The notes beneath the pieces are model-generated. The model saw only the letters and a list, made by a program, of their open reading frames with translations. It was not told the origin of the DNA and made no database searches. Made by a program: the position numbers and the translations under genes. DNA of 57,046 bases from Chitinophaga pinensis (GTDB lineage: Bacteria; Bacteroidota; Bacteroidia; Chitinophagales; Chitinophagaceae). The stretch covers positions 1-57,046 of the forward strand of contig CAMAQL010000004.1 in NCBI GenBank assembly GCA_945860605.1, given 5' to 3'. Shown in pieces: positions 25,892-35,627 of this stretch; within the stretch, counting starts at the first letter, position 1; each line of letters begins with the position of its first letter.

Positions 25892-26973
25892 TGATTGATC
25901 ACCTTGCTTAAAATGGTCAATTCTGCTGATAAACAAAGTAGATTGGCTTTTTTATTGATTTCTATTGAACCAGTGATATTTTTATTTTGCATGACTTTGG
26001 CGGGATATACACTACACATTTTAATTGCCTCATCAAGCGGTATGCCTACCTGTTCCACTAAGTTTTGAATAGATTTTAATTGCGTTAATGCTGAGCCACT
26101 GAGGGTTCCAGCAGATTCATATCTATCACCAACTAGTGCATGTTGATACAATCCAGTACTGCTTGATGTTACCGCGTCGGTAATACAAAACAATCGATCA
26201 CCCATTATTTTTTTAGCAATGCGTATGGCAGAAAAATCAACATGATAACCATCTGCAACGATACTACTCATGGCGGTTGGATGATTGAACAACGCACCAA
26301 CAACACCTGGTGCACGATGTTGAAAGGCACTCATCGCATTAAAAAGATGCGTCGCAACAGGAATGCCATCATTAAAAAACTGCATCGCAGTTTCGTAAGA
26401 TGCATTGGTATGACCAGCAGAAACAACAACACCTGCGTCTTGAATGGTTTTGATGATCAGCGGCGTACAAACTTCAGGTGCAAGTGTAATCATACTAATG
26501 ATATCTTTTCCATATGCTAAAACAGAAATCACTTCTTCTATATCAGGTACTTGAATCACCGATACATCATGTGCGCCTTTTTTACCTACATTAATCCAAG
26601 GCCCCTCCAAGTGCAATCCTATACAACCCTTTCCACCAGCTGCTAGATAAGTTTTTACAGCATCAATGGATGCATAAATGATGTCCATGCTTTGTGATGC
26701 AATGGTGGGTTGAAAAAAACCAGTACCACTTTCTATACAGTATTGATAAATTTTTTCGATCGTCTCTTTTTCAGGAAACTCAGACAGTAATTTTCTACTA
26801 GCACCGTATAATTGTAAATCAATTAGTGCAGGAATAATGAAAGGCGAAGCATGGTTGGCATCAAATCCCTTTTGATCTATTCCAACCACCATATCATTAA
26901 CAATATGTATGACTACATCATTCAACCATTCGGAACCCGTGAACAATGCTTTTGCTGAGTAATCTAAAGTCAT
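25888..26973 (-). CDS. nagA: N-acetylglucosamine-6-phosphate deacetylase
   Basis: 361 aa. Deacetylates GlcNAc-6-P to GlcN-6-P in amino-sugar salvage and peptidoglycan recycling. Motifs: HLEGPWINVGKKGAHD with the metal-binding Glu (about 128-143), SAGHTNASYE, THLFNAMSAFQHRAPG and ITDAV with the catalytic Asp. The N-terminal HxH is absent, as in one-metal NagA enzymes. It sits 6 nt after the nitrilase-type gene on the same transcript. Convergent 4-bp overlap with thiL. Confidence 0.95.
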   Translation of the reverse strand: MTLDYSAKALFTGSEWLNDVVIHIVNDMVVGIDQKGFDANHASPFIIPALIDLQLYGASRKLLSEFPEKETIEKIYQYCIESGTGFFQPTIASQSMDIIYASIDAVKTYLAAGGKGCIGLHLEGPWINVGKKGAHDVSVIQVPDIEEVISVLAYGKDIISMITLAPEVCTPLIIKTIQDAGVVVSAGHTNASYETAMQFFNDGIPVATHLFNAMSAFQHRAPGVVGALFNHPTAMSSIVADGYHVDFSAIRIAKKIMGDRLFCITDAVTSSSTGLYQHALVGDRYESAGTLSGSALTQLKSIQNLVEQVGIPLDEAIKMCSVYPAKVMQNKNITGSIEINKKANLLCLSAELTILSKVINH

Positions 26974-26979
26974 AAAAAA

Positions 26980-27765
26980 TTAGGTAGATTGAATGGTGAA
27001 AAAGTCTGCATCTTTCCAAAATGGAAATTGACTTCTTGTGGCGTCAAGTTCTTCGCGATGTAGTGTAATTTGAAACACCGATTCTTGATCCGCGCAATGG
27101 TACATCACTTCACCTAAAGGACCCACCACCATTGAGTTTCCGCTATGAGAAATATTGTTTCCATCTAGCCCCACTCGGTTTACACCCACCACAAAAGCTT
27201 GATTTTCTATCGCCCTCGCAACCAATAAAGTTTTCCATGCATGGTTTCTTTTTTCTGGCCAGTTGGCTACATAAATTAATACATCATATTCGTTATTAGA
27301 AGCCTGTCTTGCCCAAACAGGAAAGCGCAGGTCATAACATATTTGTAAATTAATTTTCCAACCCTTCACACTTGCAATGAGTCGTTTGATGCCTGCGGTA
27401 TAATGTTGGTCTTCTCCTCCGAATGCAAAAAGATGTCTTTTATCATAATGACCATATTCGCCGTTGGGCAACATCCAAATTAGTCTATTGTAATATTGAT
27501 CCCCTTCTTGAATCATTAAAGAACCTGTAAGAATAATTTTTTCGGTCATAGCCATTCTACGCATCCACTCAACACTTGGGCCTTCCATGGTTTCTGCATG
27601 TAATTCAGGTTGCATGCTAAATCCAGTATTGAACATCTCTGGCAGGATGACGATTTCGGTCGGCGCATCCAGGTTTAATATTTTTTGTTCTAAAAAAGCA
27701 AGATTAGCACCTTTATCTTCCCAATGAAGATTGGGCTGAATCAATGTAAGTTTAAGTGTTGACAA
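26980..27765 (-). CDS. Nitrilase-superfamily amidase (omega-amidase-like)
   Basis: 261 aa C-N hydrolase with the Glu-Lys-Cys triad: VILPEMFNTGFSM (Glu about 43), YDKRHLFAFGGEDQHY (Lys about 110) and LQICYDLRFPVWARQ (Cys about 142). Size and the RFPVWAR context resemble omega-amidase/YafV proteins, which deaminate 2-oxoglutaramate-type metabolites as a repair activity. The exact substrate is inference. First gene of a probable operon with nagA. Confidence 0.9.
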   Translation of the reverse strand: MSTLKLTLIQPNLHWEDKGANLAFLEQKILNLDAPTEIVILPEMFNTGFSMQPELHAETMEGPSVEWMRRMAMTEKIILTGSLMIQEGDQYYNRLIWMLPNGEYGHYDKRHLFAFGGEDQHYTAGIKRLIASVKGWKINLQICYDLRFPVWARQASNNEYDVLIYVANWPEKRNHAWKTLLVARAIENQAFVVGVNRVGLDGNNISHSGNSMVVGPLGEVMYHCADQESVFQITLHREELDATRSQFPFWKDADFFTIQST

Positions 27766-27837
27766 GGAAATTAATTTAAATGTCTATGCAAAAAATGCAA
27801 AGTAAAGATAATGCAATTTTATAGATAGATTTTTTGC

Positions 27838-28311
27838 TTAGGCTTTATAAAGCTTTTGCACAATGGGCTGGTATAAAACTGGCTCAAATCCACGCTGGTG
27901 TAAGAATGCATATGTTTTTGCCATGCGGCTTAGGCCTCGCTCTCCCTTTAAGCTATTCCATTTTTTAGTGGCTAACTGTTGTAGGGTTTTTAGATAGGCA
28001 TCCTCATCAATCGCTTTTAATCCAATTTTGATATTGTAGCTACTGACCCTTTTTTGTTGTAAAGCGTGTTGAATTTTGACCTTACCCCAGCCCTTAATTC
28101 TAAAATGTCCCCCCGCAAATTGAACAGCAAATCGCTCTTCGTTTAAGAAATTTTCGGCAATCAGATCCGACATAATTTCTTCTACTTCGTCTTTGGTCAT
28201 ACCCAGTTCGTATAGCTTATCCCTGACCTCTTGTTGGGCCCTTTCTTGGTAGGCACAATAGTGCCGTATCCTTTGTATAGCTTGCTCCTTACCAATTCGA
28301 ACTTTCTTCAT
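27838..28311 (-). CDS. recX: Regulatory protein RecX
   Basis: 157 aa, almost all helical, with the three-helix repeats of RecX (RIRHYCAYQERAQQEVRDKL, FLNEERFAVQFAGGHFRIKGWGKVKI, RVSSYNIKIGLKAID). It modulates RecA filament growth. It is not next to recA (14.6 kb) but is divergent from dnaN with 110 bp between. Confidence 0.9.
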   Translation of the reverse strand: MKKVRIGKEQAIQRIRHYCAYQERAQQEVRDKLYELGMTKDEVEEIMSDLIAENFLNEERFAVQFAGGHFRIKGWGKVKIQHALQQKRVSSYNIKIGLKAIDEDAYLKTLQQLATKKWNSLKGERGLSRMAKTYAFLHQRGFEPVLYQPIVQKLYKA

Positions 28312-28421
28312 AATGTCAATAAGAATTGCTAAAATAGCTTTTTAATCTTAAGATTTTGCTTTAGTTTCGTTCTAGTTATTCAAGGGGAAACAGCCACCCT
28401 AAAAAATCAAAAATTGAACGC

Positions 28422-29537
28422 ATGAAGTTTATTGTATCTTCTTCTTCTTTATTAAAACACCTTCAACAAATTTCTGGTGTCATTAATACCAATACTGTAT
28501 TGCCTATCTTGGAAGATTTTTTATTCGAAATAGAAGATAAAAAATTGAACATCGTAGCGACTGATTTAGAAACAGTCATGCGCGTACAAATGGAAGTAGA
28601 GAGCAAGGTGAATGGACGTGTTTGTATTCCTGCAAAAATCTTAATTGATTCATTAAAAAACATAGCAGACCAGCCTTTGACGTTTAATATTGATAAGAAT
28701 TATGCAGTAGAAATTACAAGCGATAATGGAAAGTATAAAGTGATGGGTGAAAATCCGGACAACTTTCCAAAAGAGCCTACAGCAGACGATACAACAGGTT
28801 TTAATATGACCAGTAGTGGTTTATTAACTGCCATCAACAAAACATTATTTGCTGTGAGCGGAGACGACCTTCGTCCTGCTATGACAGGCGTTTTCTTTGA
28901 ACTAACAAAGGAGAGCGTTCAGTTTGTGGCTACAGATGCACATCGATTGGTGCGTTATAAAAGAACAGATGTGAAAGCGACTCAAAACGCTTCTTTCATC
29001 GTTCCTAAAAAACCACTTAATTTATTAAAAAATGCATTGCCAGATAATGACGATGCCATCACGGTTAGCTTTAATAACAATCACCTGTTTGTAGCACATG
29101 GATCTACACAATTAATCTGTCGATTGATTGATGCAAGATTCCCAGACTATAAAGTGGTAATTCCTGCTGATAATCCTTTTCGTTTAACAGTGAATAAGCA
29201 CGACTTTCAAAATGCATTACGCAGAGTGAATGTATTTAGTAATAAAAGCACCAATCAGGTGGCTTTAAATATTACAGGAAGCGAATTACAAATGGCTGCG
29301 CAAGATATTGATTTCAGTTTCGAGGGGAACGAGCGCATGAGTTGCGAATACCAAGGAGAAGATATTCAAATTGCCTTCAACGCTAAATTTTTGATTGAGA
29401 TGTTGAATGCAGCAGATACCGATGAGGTCTTTATTGAATTATCTACACCTAGTAAGGCAGGCTTGATAAAGCCTTCAGAACAAGCTCCAGGAGAGGACTT
29501 GTTGATGTTGGTGATGCCATTAATGTTAAATAGTTAA
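28422..29537 (+). CDS. dnaN: DNA polymerase III sliding clamp (beta subunit)
   Basis: 371 aa ring-forming processivity clamp. Three similar domains of about 120 residues: MKFIVSSSSLLKHLQQISGV at the start, VSGDDLRPAMTGVFFEL and VATDAHRLVRYKR in the second, and PFRLTVNKHDFQNALRRVNVFSN through LMLVMPLML at the C-terminus (the hydrophobic cleft end). A possible weak promoter with TAGTTTCG lies at 28362-28369. A terminator follows at 29577. dnaN here is not next to dnaA or recF. Confidence 0.97.
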   Translation: MKFIVSSSSLLKHLQQISGVINTNTVLPILEDFLFEIEDKKLNIVATDLETVMRVQMEVESKVNGRVCIPAKILIDSLKNIADQPLTFNIDKNYAVEITSDNGKYKVMGENPDNFPKEPTADDTTGFNMTSSGLLTAINKTLFAVSGDDLRPAMTGVFFELTKESVQFVATDAHRLVRYKRTDVKATQNASFIVPKKPLNLLKNALPDNDDAITVSFNNNHLFVAHGSTQLICRLIDARFPDYKVVIPADNPFRLTVNKHDFQNALRRVNVFSNKSTNQVALNITGSELQMAAQDIDFSFEGNERMSCEYQGEDIQIAFNAKFLIEMLNAADTDEVFIELSTPSKAGLIKPSEQAPGEDLLMLVMPLMLNS

Positions 29538-29576
29538 TCCCTATCCTATACGAAGTCTTTAACAAGACTTAAGAAG

Positions 29577-29613
29577 AACCCGGTGTATCTGACAGCAGAA
29601 CATCGGGTTTTTT
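29577..29613 (+). terminator. Rho-independent terminator of dnaN
   Basis: AACCCGGTG (29577-29585) pairs with CATCGGGTT (29601-29609) with one G-T wobble, followed by a T-run to 29613. A separate small stem AAGTCTT/AAGACTT lies just before it at 29553-29570. Confidence 0.8.
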
Positions 29614-29642
29614 ATTTACATTTATGCATAAAACAAATTGCT

Positions 29643-30464
29643 ATGTTAGAGGCGATAAAAACCTATTTTGAAACCATTCCAAGTTTGCATCGAGCATTGA
29701 TTCTTGCCGGAGGAATTAGTTTTTTTTGGATCATTGAATCTGCGGTACCACTGTTTCAATTCAAGTACAACAAAACCAAGCACGCTGCGTTAAATATTTT
29801 CTTCACTTTTACTACGATTGCCATCAATTTTGCGTTTGCATTGGTGATGGTGAAGACGAGTGATTATGTGGTGGCCAATGGATGGGGCTTATTGCAAGTT
29901 GTAAAAATGCCCATCTTGTTTGAACTTATCATTGGTTTAATGCTATTAGATTTAATAGGCGCCTACCTTGTGCATATGATCGAACATAAAGTGAAGTTTT
30001 TATGGAAGTTTCATATGGTACACCATGCAGATGTTTATGTAGACACGACAACGGCAAATCGCCATCATCCTGGTGAATCTGTTATTAGGGCTGTCTTTGC
30101 TATCATTGGTGTAATGGTATTGGGTGCACCCATGTGGTTGGTGATGATGTATCAAAGTGCTAGTGTAGTTTTATCTCAGTTCAATCATTCGAATATTAAA
30201 ATTCCAAAATGGTTTGATCAAAGCTTTGGTCTTATATTGGTGTCACCTAATATGCATCGCGTGCATCATCATGTCACAAGACCACAAACAGATGCGAACT
30301 ATGGAAATATTTTTTCATTCTGGGATCGACTTTTTGGAACCTATGACAGCACGGATATGAAAGACATTGTATACGGATTAGATGTGGTAGACAATTCAAA
30401 ACATGCAGACATCTCTTATCAATTAAGGATGCCTTTTGACAAAAGCATTAAATCAGATTATTAG
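29643..30464 (+). CDS. Sterol desaturase/fatty acid hydroxylase family protein
   Basis: 273 aa membrane di-iron oxygenase. Several hydrophobic segments are followed by the histidine clusters [30 protein letters not shown] and [19 protein letters not shown] that bind the iron pair. It likely hydroxylates or desaturates a lipid; which one is not readable. ATG 29643 ([15 protein letters not shown]) is preferred because the upstream in-frame GTG at 29583 lies in the dnaN terminator. Confidence 0.88.
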   Translation: MLEAIKTYFETIPSLHRALILAGGISFFWIIESAVPLFQFKYNKTKHAALNIFFTFTTIAINFAFALVMVKTSDYVVANGWGLLQVVKMPILFELIIGLMLLDLIGAYLVHMIEHKVKFLWKFHMVHHADVYVDTTTANRHHPGESVIRAVFAIIGVMVLGAPMWLVMMYQSASVVLSQFNHSNIKIPKWFDQSFGLILVSPNMHRVHHHVTRPQTDANYGNIFSFWDRLFGTYDSTDMKDIVYGLDVVDNSKHADISYQLRMPFDKSIKSDY

Positions 30465-30502
30465 TTAATCGCTTTACAAATTCGAATAAATTAAAATTAT
30501 CC

Positions 30503-31222
30503 ATGAATAAAGTTGGCGCATTTATACCAGCTAGGTACGCAGCGACAAGGTTTCCAGCAAAGCTGATGCAAATGCTTGGGGACAAATCGGTGATTCGACA
30601 TACTTATGATAATACAAAGGCAACTAGCTTGTTTGACGAAGTGTATGTAGTGACTGATAGTGAAATTATTTTTAATGAAATTGTTGACAATGGCGGGAAG
30701 GCCATTATGAGTAAACGCTTACACGAAAGCGGATCGGATAGAATTGCAGAAGCCATAGAAAACCTTGATATAGATATTGTGGTCAATGTACAAGGGGATG
30801 AGCCCTTTGTGAAACGTGCACCATTAGAACAAGTACTTGCGTGTTTTAAAGATCCAGCAGTAAAGGTTGCTTCTCTTATGCAAATATTAACCAATCCAGC
30901 ATCCATCGAAGATCCTAACTATGTAAAAGTAGCGGTCGATAAAAATTGGAACGCTTTGTTTTTTTCACGCAGTGTGATTCCTTATCCAAGGTCAACAGAT
31001 ACGGCAATGACCTATTACGAACATGTAGGCGTGTATGCATTTAAAAAACAAGCTTTAATTGATTTCACCAACTGGCCGATGTCTCCATTAGAAGCTACAG
31101 AAAAAATTGAGTGTTTACGTTATTTAGAAAATGGCGTATCCATTAAAATGGCTGTCACTAATTATATGGGCGTAGAAATTGACACCCCCGAAGATTTAAT
31201 CAAAGCAGCAGCTTTATTATAA
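30503..31222 (+). CDS. kdsB: 3-deoxy-manno-octulosonate cytidylyltransferase
   Basis: 239 aa. Activates Kdo (or 8-amino-Kdo) with CTP to the CMP-sugar for the LPS inner core. Motifs: [15 protein letters not shown] (8-22), [10 protein letters not shown] (about 94-103) and [11 protein letters not shown], plus the C-terminal EIDTPEDL. It is followed after 20 bp by a KdnB-like dehydrogenase, the pairing known from the 8-amino-Kdo pathway. Confidence 0.95.
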   Translation: MNKVGAFIPARYAATRFPAKLMQMLGDKSVIRHTYDNTKATSLFDEVYVVTDSEIIFNEIVDNGGKAIMSKRLHESGSDRIAEAIENLDIDIVVNVQGDEPFVKRAPLEQVLACFKDPAVKVASLMQILTNPASIEDPNYVKVAVDKNWNALFFSRSVIPYPRSTDTAMTYYEHVGVYAFKKQALIDFTNWPMSPLEATEKIECLRYLENGVSIKMAVTNYMGVEIDTPEDLIKAAALL

Positions 31223-31242
31223 ATATTCCAAAAAATAATCTT

Positions 31243-32316
31243 ATGCAGTTTCGTAATTTTAAAATGGTCGATTATGTAGTGTATGGCCGTGGTTCATTTA
31301 ATCAAGTAGATGAAATTATTGCCCCACATCGTAAGGGCGATTTTCCAATGATATTTTTTTTAGATCATTTTTTTGAAGGAAAACCTTTGGCAAGTCGGGT
31401 GCCATTAAGAGGCAAAGACAAAATTGTTTTTGTGGATGTGACTTATGAACCAAAGACAACACAGGTGGATGCACTTGCAGCTGAATTAAAAGCAGCTTTT
31501 GGTGAAGTGAGCGGTATTATAGGCGTTGGCGGCGGATCAACTTTAGATTTAGCAAAAGCAGTTGCTTTGATGATGAAAAATCCTGGTTCCTCTGCAGATT
31601 ACCAAGGATGGGATTTAGTACAACAAGCGGGTGTCTATAAAGTGGGTATTCCTACATTAAGTGGCACGGGTGCAGAAGTAAGTCGTACCACTGTTCTAAC
31701 TGGTCCAACTAGAAAGCTGGGCATGAATTCTGATTTTACACCATTTGATCAAATTGTATTAGATCCTGAATTAACAAAGGACGCGCCTGCAAACCAACGT
31801 TTTTATACAGGGATGGATTGTTATATACATTGCATTGAAAGCTTGGAAGGCACTTTCTTAAATGAGTTTAGTAAAAGCTATGGTGAAAAAGCATTAGAAC
31901 TTTGTAGAAAAGTGTTTGTTGAAAAAAATACCTGGGACGATGAATGTGATGATCAATTAATGATGGCTTCTTATGCAGGTGGAATGAGTATTGCCTATAG
32001 CCAAGTAGGTGTGGCGCATGCAGTGAGCTATGGCTTAAGTTATTTATTAGGAACAAAACATGGGATAGGTAACTGTATCGTGATGAATCACCTAGCCGAA
32101 TTTTATCCTGCTGGCGTAAAAGAATTCAAGCACATGGTGGCTAAAAATAATATTGATATTCCAGTAGGGATTTGTGCTAATTTATCAGAAGATCAATTTG
32201 ATGCAATGATCAATGTCTCAATAGGCATGAAACCTTTATGGGAGAATGCTTTGGGCCCTAATTGGGAAAGTATTATGACGCGTGAAAAATTGAGAGCGTT
32301 ATACGGAAAGCTTTAA
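31243..32316 (+). CDS. Iron-type alcohol dehydrogenase, KdnB-like
   Basis: 357 aa group-III (iron-containing) alcohol dehydrogenase: dinucleotide loop GVGGGSTLDLAKA (about 96-108), PTLSGTGAEVSRTTV, and metal ligands in MDCYIHCIESL and VAHAVSYGLSYLLGTKHGIGN. The size, the opening FKMVDYVVYGRGSF and the position directly after kdsB suggest Kdo 8-oxidase (KdnB), which oxidises Kdo at C8 before transamination to 8-amino-Kdo. The partner aminotransferase KdnA is not adjacent; the next gene is convergent nfu. The specific function is inference. Confidence 0.75.
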   Translation: MQFRNFKMVDYVVYGRGSFNQVDEIIAPHRKGDFPMIFFLDHFFEGKPLASRVPLRGKDKIVFVDVTYEPKTTQVDALAAELKAAFGEVSGIIGVGGGSTLDLAKAVALMMKNPGSSADYQGWDLVQQAGVYKVGIPTLSGTGAEVSRTTVLTGPTRKLGMNSDFTPFDQIVLDPELTKDAPANQRFYTGMDCYIHCIESLEGTFLNEFSKSYGEKALELCRKVFVEKNTWDDECDDQLMMASYAGGMSIAYSQVGVAHAVSYGLSYLLGTKHGIGNCIVMNHLAEFYPAGVKEFKHMVAKNNIDIPVGICANLSEDQFDAMINVSIGMKPLWENALGPNWESIMTREKLRALYGKL

Positions 32317-32335
32317 AGAAATAATTAGAGGGCAA

Positions 32336-32372
32336 ATTCTGTTGCGCTATCTTTTCAAAAGCGCAACAGAAT
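32336..32372. terminator. Long hairpin between convergent genes
   Basis: Perfect 13-bp stem ATTCTGTTGCGCT (32336-32348) with AGCGCAACAGAAT (32360-32372), loop of 11 nt, extended by an outer GGC/GCC. No U-tract on either side, so it may act as a bidirectional barrier or an mRNA 3'-end stabiliser rather than a classic terminator. Confidence 0.55.
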
Positions 32373-32378
32373 AGCCAA

Positions 32379-32978
32379 CTACTCAGCCTCGGCAACCACT
32401 TCTTTTACTTCTGGAATCATACGCTTCATCATGCCTTCGATACCTGCTTTAAGAGTGACCATGCTGGATGGACATCCACTGCAAGAGCCTTGTAACATCA
32501 GGTTCACGATACCTTCCTTATAACTTTTAAACTGTATTGCACCGCCATCCATTTCAACAGCTGGCTTCACATAGTTTTCTAATAATTCTTTTACGCGTTT
32601 TACTACATCATCGTCATCAGCAGACACCACATTGGTTGCTTCTTGTTTCATCTTAGCAACTTCATCTTCGTTCACTACTACACCACCTGCTTCTAAATAT
32701 TCTTTCAAGAATGTTTTAATCGTTGGAATGACATCCTGCCAATCTTCGGTATCGGTCGTTTTTGTCAATGTCACAAAATTGCTAGCGATAAAAACACTTT
32801 TGATAAAAGGAAAACTAAATAATTCTTTAGCTAATGGCGAAGCATTTGCCAAGGCTTCTTCTGCTACATCCAAACTTTTACCTGGGTACAAAAGTTTGTT
32901 GGCCACAAACTTCATTGTTTCGGGATTAGGTGTCATTTCTGTATAAATGCTCACGATGGTATTGCCTGTTGTAATCAT
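32379..32978 (-). CDS. nfu: NifU-like iron-sulfur scaffold/carrier protein
   Basis: 199 aa. Nfu N-terminal domain (about 10-95, TEMTPNPETMKFVAN) followed by a NifU C-terminal domain (about 120-195) with the cluster-binding motif GSCSGCPSS (CxxC). Carries and delivers [4Fe-4S] clusters to target enzymes. The window holds iron-sulfur clients such as RlmD. A TATTTTTG -7 box lies 22 nt upstream. Downstream is the convergent hairpin at 32336. Confidence 0.9.
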   Translation of the reverse strand: MITTGNTIVSIYTEMTPNPETMKFVANKLLYPGKSLDVAEEALANASPLAKELFSFPFIKSVFIASNFVTLTKTTDTEDWQDVIPTIKTFLKEYLEAGGVVVNEDEVAKMKQEATNVVSADDDDVVKRVKELLENYVKPAVEMDGGAIQFKSYKEGIVNLMLQGSCSGCPSSMVTLKAGIEGMMKRMIPEVKEVVAEAE

Positions 32979-33000
32979 AATCTGTTTTTTGGATCCAATA

Positions 33001-33008
33001 CAAAAATA
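33001..33008 (-). promoter_or_regulatory. -7 promoter element of nfu
   Basis: TATTTTTG on minus fits TAnnTTTG, 22 nt before the start codon; a partial -33 (TTG) lies 24 bp further upstream. Moderate because the motif is A/T-rich. Confidence 0.4.
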
Positions 33009-33122
33009 ATCAAATTGGGTGGCTTGCTAGCCCAAGAAGGGGGATAATGGCTTTATTTTTCCGATATCGAAAAACAACAAATTGCCTGTTGATTCCTATT
33101 TAGATCCAAATGTCTAAATAAA

Positions 33123-35456
33123 TTAGCTATTGATGATCATTAATTTAGCATAGTTCAACATGATCTTTTTCTCTCCATTTAGATCAAAAAGGATATTAGC
33201 TATGGGGTTATGCGCTGAGCCCTCAATGGTTTTAATGATCCCAAAACCAAATTTTTGATGCTCCACTTTCATGCCCTCTTCTAGTGCGGTTGGGTCAGCA
33301 GCGGCAAAATTGACCGAAGGAATATGGTTTTTATTCAGGGTGCTTGGTGGCGTGACAGGTAAATAGCTAGGCTTACTACTAGCAACACCGCTTCCAGTAC
33401 TTGGTTTGATATAGCCCGATTTATTACCTCCATGCATTCTGTCGTAGGCGCTGCCCCAGCCACTTGATTGGTTTCTTGCCCCACCGCCCGCACTGGACTT
33501 ATCTAATTTTTCTTCTGGCATTTCCTCAATGAACCTACTTGGATCATTTTGCACCAGCTGACCAAATCGATATCTTGAATTCGCATGACTTAACCATAAA
33601 TGTTTTTTCGCTCTTGTTACGGCAACATAAAACAACCTACGCTCTTCTTCTAATTCTTCTCTTGTATTTATACTCATGCCACTTGGGAATAATGTTTCTT
33701 CTAATCCCACTACAAAAACACAATCAAATTCCAATCCTTTTGCTGCGTGCACCGTCATTAATTTTACGGTGTCTTCGTTGCCGGTGTCATTATCGGCATC
33801 GGTAATTAAAGTAATCTGTTGTAAATAAGAGCCCAAACTTTTATCTCCTAATTCACCATCATCATTACTAGGGCTTTCTGTCCACTCTTTAATAGAGTTC
33901 AATAATTCTTGTACGTTTTCGTAACGCGCTAAACCTTCGGTAGACTTGTCATTGAAAAGTTCCTTAATCATATTGGTACTCTTACCAACTTGCACTGCCA
34001 CATCGTAGGCATTGTTTTTTGTTAAGAGATTTTGAAAATATTTTATCATGGTCACAAACTCTTCTATCGAATTGAGTGTGCCAGCCTTAAATCCAAATCC
34101 TTTTGCTTTTTCTAGTACTTCAAAAAAAGTAATATTTTGTTCACTCGCTATCACCAAACATTTTTCCACTGTGGTTTTACCAATTCCTCTAACAGGGTAA
34201 TTGATAATTCTTTTTAAGCCCTCTTCGTCTTTTGTATTGGCAATGATGCGTAGATAAGCAATAAAATCTTTTACTTCCTTTCTTTGATAGAAGCTAAGCC
34301 CACCATAGATCTTATACGCAATCCCTGTTCTTCTTAAGCTTTCCTCAAAGGACCTCGATTGTGCATTGGTCCTGTATAAAATGGCAAAGTCTTTATTGTA
34401 AAAATGATTTCTTAATTTATTTTCTTGGATACTATCTGCAACAAATTTTCCTTCATCATTGTCGGTCATCGTTCGCACTAACTTAATCTTGTCTCCTTCT
34501 TCGTTATCGGTCCAAAGTTCTTTTGGAATTTGCCCCTTATTATTTTTAATTACATAGTTAGCTACTTCTATGATAGACTTACTACTTCTATAGTTTTGTT
34601 CTAGCTTGACCAGCTTAACGTCGTCATAATCTTTTTGAAATTGTAAAATGTTTTCGATGGTCGCACCACGAAAGCTATAGATACTTTGTGCATCATCACC
34701 CACCACACAAAGATTTTCGTGCACCGCTGCAAGTAGTTTTGCAATTTGATATTGCACCGGGTTAGTATCCTGGTACTCATCAATTAAAATATATTTGAAC
34801 TTATGTTGATACTTATGCAGCACTTCTGGAAAATCATGTAATAGTTCATGCATTTTAAAAAGTAGATCATCAAAATCCATTGCCCCACTTTTAAAACAAC
34901 GAGCAACATAGCTTGCATAAATTTCTGCAATTTGAGGACGATTGGACCTAGCATCTTCTTGCTTTAAAAAATTGTCCATTGCATATTCACTAGGACCTAC
35001 TAAACCGTTTTTAGCTGACGAGATACGATTGTGTACAATATTGGGTTTATATAATTTATCATCCAAGCCCATATCGTTGATCACCTGCTTTAAAACAGAC
35101 CTGGAATCGTCGGTATCATAGATCGTAAAGCTCTGAGGATAGCCAAGCTTGGCAGCTTCTGCTCTTAAAATACGCGCAAAAACGCTGTGAAAAGTACCAA
35201 TGTACAAGTTGCGAGCTTCGGTATTGCCTAGGGCTTTTTCCACCCTTTCTTTCATTTCGGCCGCGGCCTTATTGGTAAATGTAAGCGCCAAAATATTAAA
35301 TGAATCTACACCACTATGCATTAAGTGCGCAATACGAGAGGTCAATACTTTTGTTTTACCACTTCCCGCTCCGGCAATAATCATCAAGGGTCCTTTAAGG
35401 TGCAGAACCGCTTCTTTTTGTTGTTCATTTAATCCGTTCAAATACGCTTGTTGCAT
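33123..35456 (-). CDS. UvrD/PcrA-type superfamily 1 helicase
   Basis: 777 aa 3'-5' DNA helicase. Walker A AGAGSGKTK (28-36), TFTNKAAAEMKERV, DEYQDTNPVQ (motif II), GDDAQSIYSFRGA, LEQNYRSS, MTVHAAKGLEFD and VAVTRAKKHL are all intact. The C-terminus (about 660-777) has a Gly/Ser-rich linker and a Tudor-like domain typical of PcrA (VEHQKFGFGIIKTIEG). Acts in repair and replication fork upkeep. An imperfect -7 box TATCTTCG lies 4 nt before the ATG. Confidence 0.95.
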   Translation of the reverse strand: MQQAYLNGLNEQQKEAVLHLKGPLMIIAGAGSGKTKVLTSRIAHLMHSGVDSFNILALTFTNKAAAEMKERVEKALGNTEARNLYIGTFHSVFARILRAEAAKLGYPQSFTIYDTDDSRSVLKQVINDMGLDDKLYKPNIVHNRISSAKNGLVGPSEYAMDNFLKQEDARSNRPQIAEIYASYVARCFKSGAMDFDDLLFKMHELLHDFPEVLHKYQHKFKYILIDEYQDTNPVQYQIAKLLAAVHENLCVVGDDAQSIYSFRGATIENILQFQKDYDDVKLVKLEQNYRSSKSIIEVANYVIKNNKGQIPKELWTDNEEGDKIKLVRTMTDNDEGKFVADSIQENKLRNHFYNKDFAILYRTNAQSRSFEESLRRTGIAYKIYGGLSFYQRKEVKDFIAYLRIIANTKDEEGLKRIINYPVRGIGKTTVEKCLVIASEQNITFFEVLEKAKGFGFKAGTLNSIEEFVTMIKYFQNLLTKNNAYDVAVQVGKSTNMIKELFNDKSTEGLARYENVQELLNSIKEWTESPSNDDGELGDKSLGSYLQQITLITDADNDTGNEDTVKLMTVHAAKGLEFDCVFVVGLEETLFPSGMSINTREELEEERRLFYVAVTRAKKHLWLSHANSRYRFGQLVQNDPSRFIEEMPEEKLDKSSAGGGARNQSSGWGSAYDRMHGGNKSGYIKPSTGSGVASSKPSYLPVTPPSTLNKNHIPSVNFAAADPTALEEGMKVEHQKFGFGIIKTIEGSAHNPIANILFDLNGEKKIMLNYAKLMIINS

Positions 35457-35540
35457 CCTGCGAAGATAGTACTCCTTGCTTCAAAAAATTGAAAAGGTGG
35501 AAAACTAAAAATGATTAAAAAGGGCACAAAAAAAGCGTAC

Positions 35541-35573
35541 AAAAAAACAGGGCACCTGTTGAGGGGTGCCCTG
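35541..35573 (-). terminator. Rho-independent terminator of the OmpA lipoprotein gene
   Basis: Perfect 9-bp stem CAGGGCACC (35548-35556) with GGTGCCCTG (35565-35573). Read on minus, it is followed by seven U (35541-35547). It lies 55 nt after the gene's stop. Confidence 0.85.
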
Positions 35574-35627
35574 AAAAAATTGGATAGAAATTGAAATCAA
35601 TCTTTTTAAGAATGATTGTTCTAAGGA

